Part shown: one piece after another, positions 60,501 through 64,000 of the stretch
How the letters are laid out: the number at the start of each line of letters is the position of its first letter
Position numbering within the stretch: position 1 is the first letter of the stretch
Origin: Rutstroemia sp. NJR-2017a BVV2
Taxonomy: Eukaryota; Ascomycota; Leotiomycetes; Helotiales; Rutstroemiaceae
NCBI GenBank assembly: GCA_002946415.1
Contig: NJPS01000069.1
Span: 1 to 64,000 of the forward strand
Length of the DNA stretch: 64,000 nucleotides
Direction: 5' to 3'
Notes under the pieces: generated by a model
Database searches by the model: none
What the model saw: only the letters and a program-made list of their open reading frames with translations
Told to the model about the DNA's origin: nothing
Position numbers and translations under genes: made by a program

Positions 60501-62036
60501 GAACCCGAAAGCGGTCTTGCCGTCGAACAACGAAAGCGTGTCACTATCGGTGTCGAACTTGCCGCCAAGCCCGAACTTCTTCTCTTCTTGGATGAACCCA
60601 CCTCTGGTCTCGACTCTCAATCCGCTTTCAACATCGTTCGTTTCCTGAAGAAACTAGCCAATGCCGGTCAAGCTATTCTCTGCACAATCCATCAACCTAA
60701 CGCCGCTTTGTTCGAGAACTTCGACAGACTTCTTATGCTTCAACGTGGTGGTCGCTGCGTGTATTTTGGAGACATTGGAAAAGACGCCAACGTACTTCTT
60801 GAATACTTCCGCAAACACGGTGCTCACTGTCCCCCCGATGCCAACCCCGCAGAATGGATGCTCGACGCTATTGGAGCCGGTCAAGCCCCCCGAATCGGTG
60901 ATCGCGACTGGGCCGATATCTTCGCCGACTCTCCTGAACTCGCCAATATCAAAGACCGCATCACTCAAATGAAGGCTCAACGTCTGCAAGAAGTCGGCGA
61001 GAATATCCAGGTCGATGAACGTGAATTCGCTACTCCTCTGATGCATCAATTGAAGATCGTGCAAAAGCGTACCAACCTCGCGTTCTGGAGATCTCCTAAC
61101 TATGGTTTCACTCGTCTGTTCAACCACGTTATCATTGCCATCATCACCGGTCTCGCATATCTCAACCTGGACGACTCGCGCGCTTCCCTCCAATACCGTG
61201 TCTTCGTCATTTTCCAAGTCACTGTCCTGCCTGCTCTCATTCTCGCCCAAGTCGAACCTAAATATGCCATCTCCCGTATGATCTACTACCGCGAAGCCTC
61301 CTCCAAAATGTACAACCAATTCGCCTTCGCCTCGTCCCTCGTCGTCGCCGAAATCCCCTACTCGATCCTCTGCGCCGTCGGCTTCTTCCTCCCTCTGTAC
61401 TACATGCCCGGTTTCCAATCCGCCTCCTCCCGCGCCGGCTACCAATTCTTCATGATCCTGGTCACCGAGCTCTTCTCCGTCACCCTCGGCCAAATGGTCG
61501 CAGCCATCACTCCCTCGCCCTTCATCTCCGCGCTCATCAACCCCTTCATCATCATTACCTTCGCTCTCTTCTGCGGCGTTACTATCCCCAAGCCACAGAT
61601 CCCCAAGTTCTGGCGCGCATGGCTCTACCAACTCGACCCCTTCACCCGTCTCATCGGCGGCATGGTCGTCACCGAACTCAACGGCCGCACAGTCAAATGC
61701 GCCGACGCAGAACTCAACCGCTTCTCGGCGCCCAGCGGCCAGACCTGCGGCGAGTATATGGAGAAGTTCTTCGCGTCGGGTGGACCCGGGTATATTGTTA
61801 ATAACGCGACCAGTGCGTGCGAGTACTGCGCGTATAAATTCGGCGAGCAGTTCTATGAGCCGTTGGGCTTTGAGTTTAGTAATCGGTGGAGGGATCTGGG
61901 TATCTTGATTGCGTTTATTGGGAGCAATTTGGTTATTTTGTTTTTGGGGGTAAGTTTTTTCTTCTTCTTCACTGTCTTGATGAATACGATGCTAATATAT
62001 CAATAGTCGAGATACTTGAACTTTAACCGTCGTTAA
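57522..62036 (+). CDS. PDR-type (ABCG) full-length multidrug ABC transporter
   Basis: Plasma-membrane pleiotropic drug exporter with reverse topology NBD1-TMD1-NBD2-TMD2, 1485 aa. Exons are 57522-61949 and 62007-62036; a 57-nt intron splits off the last nine codons (SRYLNFNRR). The start is the ATG in CACCATGG; upstream in-frame codons include no other ATG. NBD1 has the PDR-typical degenerate Walker A GRPGSGCTT (from about residue 205), signature VSGGERKR (about 320) and Walker B VCAWDNSTRGLDAST. NBD2 has canonical GASGAGKTT (about 894) but a diverged signature LAVEQRKR, then LLLFLDEPTSGLDSQS. The alternating canonical and diverged sites are normal for PDR pumps. TMDs lie at about 520-790 and 1190-1485. 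Family members export fungicides and plant defence compounds. The last 600 nt of exon 1 turn C-rich, then G-rich. Confidence 0.95.
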
Positions 62037-64000
62037 ACTAAATACCCACCTACTTTACTTACTTGCTGCATATTCTTTTTCGATTCGATATTACATATAC
62101 CACCATCGCATTAATAGTACATACGCAAACACGTCCGGGAATGAAAAGAGGAGGGATGGATTTTTGTTGCATTTTTGAAGCGTTGATTTTACAGGGTTAG
62201 CATATTAGGGGGGGAGCAATGCATGAACCGCGTGGCGGGGCATGGATGGGTTGAATGATGGGTATTTTATGTATGATTTTTATGTTATGTGAGATGAGAT
62301 GAAAGACATTGAGAAAAGAAGAGGTCGAACGTGAATATGGATGGAGACGATTAGATATGTTGGGTTGGGATTACATATATAGAAGTTTTAATATTAGAGA
62401 AAAGTATCTGTCTTCAAGCAAACAATTTCCAGCCCAGCGTCTGTAGTGTGTGTGCAGTAGTGTGGAACTGAGTGAGGGATATCATTCATATCTATCCAGC
62501 AAAAAGGGTAAAGATTACCAGGAGAAAGGCACAGTACAGAGGAAGTGGTTAAGGTAGAACGGGGAGCGAAGACAGTACGCATATATCACACACGTTAAGA
62601 AATCACCTACTAGACTATCGATCCAAACTGGTAAGATAAAAGCATGTAAACAGTAATCTATATTCTCCTTGATATTCCGAAGATATAATGTCTGGTTCCG
62701 GACCGTACTTTGAGCTCGAACTACATACCTGAACTCTGAAAGAGAGATATACATACATACATCAATCAATACCAGATATAGTCACGCCATATCCAGAGAA
62801 AAGCACTTCATTATCTATACTTAAAAAACAACTACAACCATATCCCAATCTTCTCTCCCGCCAAATCACTCCATTCCAACTCAACTCACCACCTCCGTCG
62901 TATCCCCATCTACCAGTATCCCAAAACCCCCCTCTCAACCACACAGCCTCACTCCACACTGTACACCCACCTTTCCGAGCCCAGTATCTGCAGCTTCGCA
63001 CATCTCAGACATACACATGCAAACACAACATACGCCAGCCAATCCACCTCACCGACCGCAGCGACACGTGCAGCTTATATAGATTAATCTAAGCTCGACG
63101 TCCCACTTGCCGATTGTTGCCTATGTATACTCGGTCTTGATGCGGTGGTTGATCGGATCGGATCTGTGGGTGTAGTGGTTGGGGGTTGTGGAACTTGGGG
63201 GGAGGGGAGCTGAAAGGGATGGGGATTAGAGGGGAAGGGGTGGAGGAGATGGCTTGGTGCAGAGGAAGGATAGGTAAGGAAAAAGAAAGGAAAGGGAATG
63301 CAACGGAACGAGTCAGGATATATGTAGATGGCGGACTGTCTTGCATGATAGGTGCATGGAGATGTGTACTTCACATGTACTTCACATGTCTGTCTGTCTA
63401 TCACCTGTCTTTCACATGTACATCCCCATTCCATCTCCATCCCAATCCATTCCAGCGTCGTACCCCGCATACAGCGCAACCAAGAGAACAAAAAAGTGCC
63501 CATACCACAAAACCACATGAAGAGCAACTACCCTCCCTCCTGTCCCTCCCTTCTCTCCCAACCCCATTCCTGTCCACTGATGATCCCATCATGCAGTGCT
63601 CCACTACCAGCATCGACAAAATCTAAACAAATAACTCACAAACGCAAATATATTGCGCCAACATGTCGTGCATAGATGTTGTGCTGCGCTGGCTGCATTG
63701 CATAGTGCAGATGCAGATGCAGAGAGAGAGAGAGACGGGAATTACTCGGGAGATGGAGGATGGATGCTGTGTAGGACAGGATATGAGATGAAATGAGATG
63801 AGATAATTGATGAGTAGGTAGCCAGCCTAGCTGGATGAGATGTTGTTCTGTTGTGGTGGTGATGGTGGTGGAGGTGGGACAGTGTGGAAGGTGAGTTTGG
63901 AGGGAGGGATGGGCTGATGGATGGGAGAGGAATGAATTGGTCTGTTAATTGAGGTGTTGATTCATCGTTTGTTCACTTCTCTCATCGCAGAATATACTAT
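62037..64000. other. Right flank, no gene seen
   Basis: 3' flank of the PDR gene followed by sequence with GATGAGAT-like words and an AG dinucleotide run (63719-63734). Frames on both strands around 63084-63675 mirror each other and have no domain. A neighbouring gene may begin beyond the window edge. Confidence 0.4.

Noticed and set aside
60654..61631. 325-codon open frame on the minus strand
   Set aside because: Fully antisense to the PDR transporter; acidic low-complexity composition is a by-product of its codon bias.

Overview
This is nuclear DNA of a filamentous ascomycete, most likely a leotiomycete. The evidence is many short GT-AG introns (about 45-85 nt), fungal families (PDR and ABCC transporters, a DHA2 drug transporter, a NACHT-ankyrin STAND receptor, Spherulin-4) and Bem3/Unc104/Gis2/Prp39 orthologues. 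The genus is not fixed by anything I can see. All gene models below were rebuilt by hand from splice signals. For each multi-exon gene, apart from the frame-broken F-box gene, the summed exon length is a multiple of three.

Layout. 1-1473: repeat-rich flank with a hairpin and a terminal-inverted-repeat-like structure. 1474-5050 (-): NACHT-ankyrin NLR-like receptor with about 15 nearly identical ankyrin repeats. 5051-8473: no convincing gene. 8474-10817 (+): Prp39 splicing factor. 12463-13789 (-): fungal protein with an ADP-ribosyltransferase-like C-terminal domain. 17739-22328 (+): Bem3-type PX-PH-RhoGAP. 23814-24980 (+): alpha/beta hydrolase of the epoxide-hydrolase kind. 25680-30844 (+): 15-exon ABCC transporter. 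31897-33133 (+): membrane-anchored METTL24-like methyltransferase. 33496-34474 (-): F-box gene with a one-base frameshift. 35628-36489 (-): type II membrane protein with a Cys-containing ectodomain. 38499-43472 (-): kinesin-3 (Unc104/KIF1). 46449-47887 (+): Gis2-like seven-zinc-knuckle protein with microexons and a probable 5'-UTR intron. 49554-52068 (-): DHA2-type MFS exporter. 54151-55185 (+): Spherulin-4-like protein with a Gly-Asp tract and a His-rich tail. 57522-62036 (+): full-length PDR (ABCG) transporter.

The genes do not form an obvious biosynthetic cluster. Core genes (Prp39, Bem3, Unc104, Gis2) are interleaved with accessory ones (NLR, ART-like gene, broken F-box gene, Spherulin-4, three efflux pumps). 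The most unusual signal is not a gene family. In several genes the coding strand is C-rich at the start of each exon and G-rich at its end, and it resets across introns. It is clearest in the four exons of the MFS gene and recurs in the methyltransferase, the hydrolase and the 3' ends of both ABC genes and the kinesin. I saw no tRNA, rRNA or CRISPR array.
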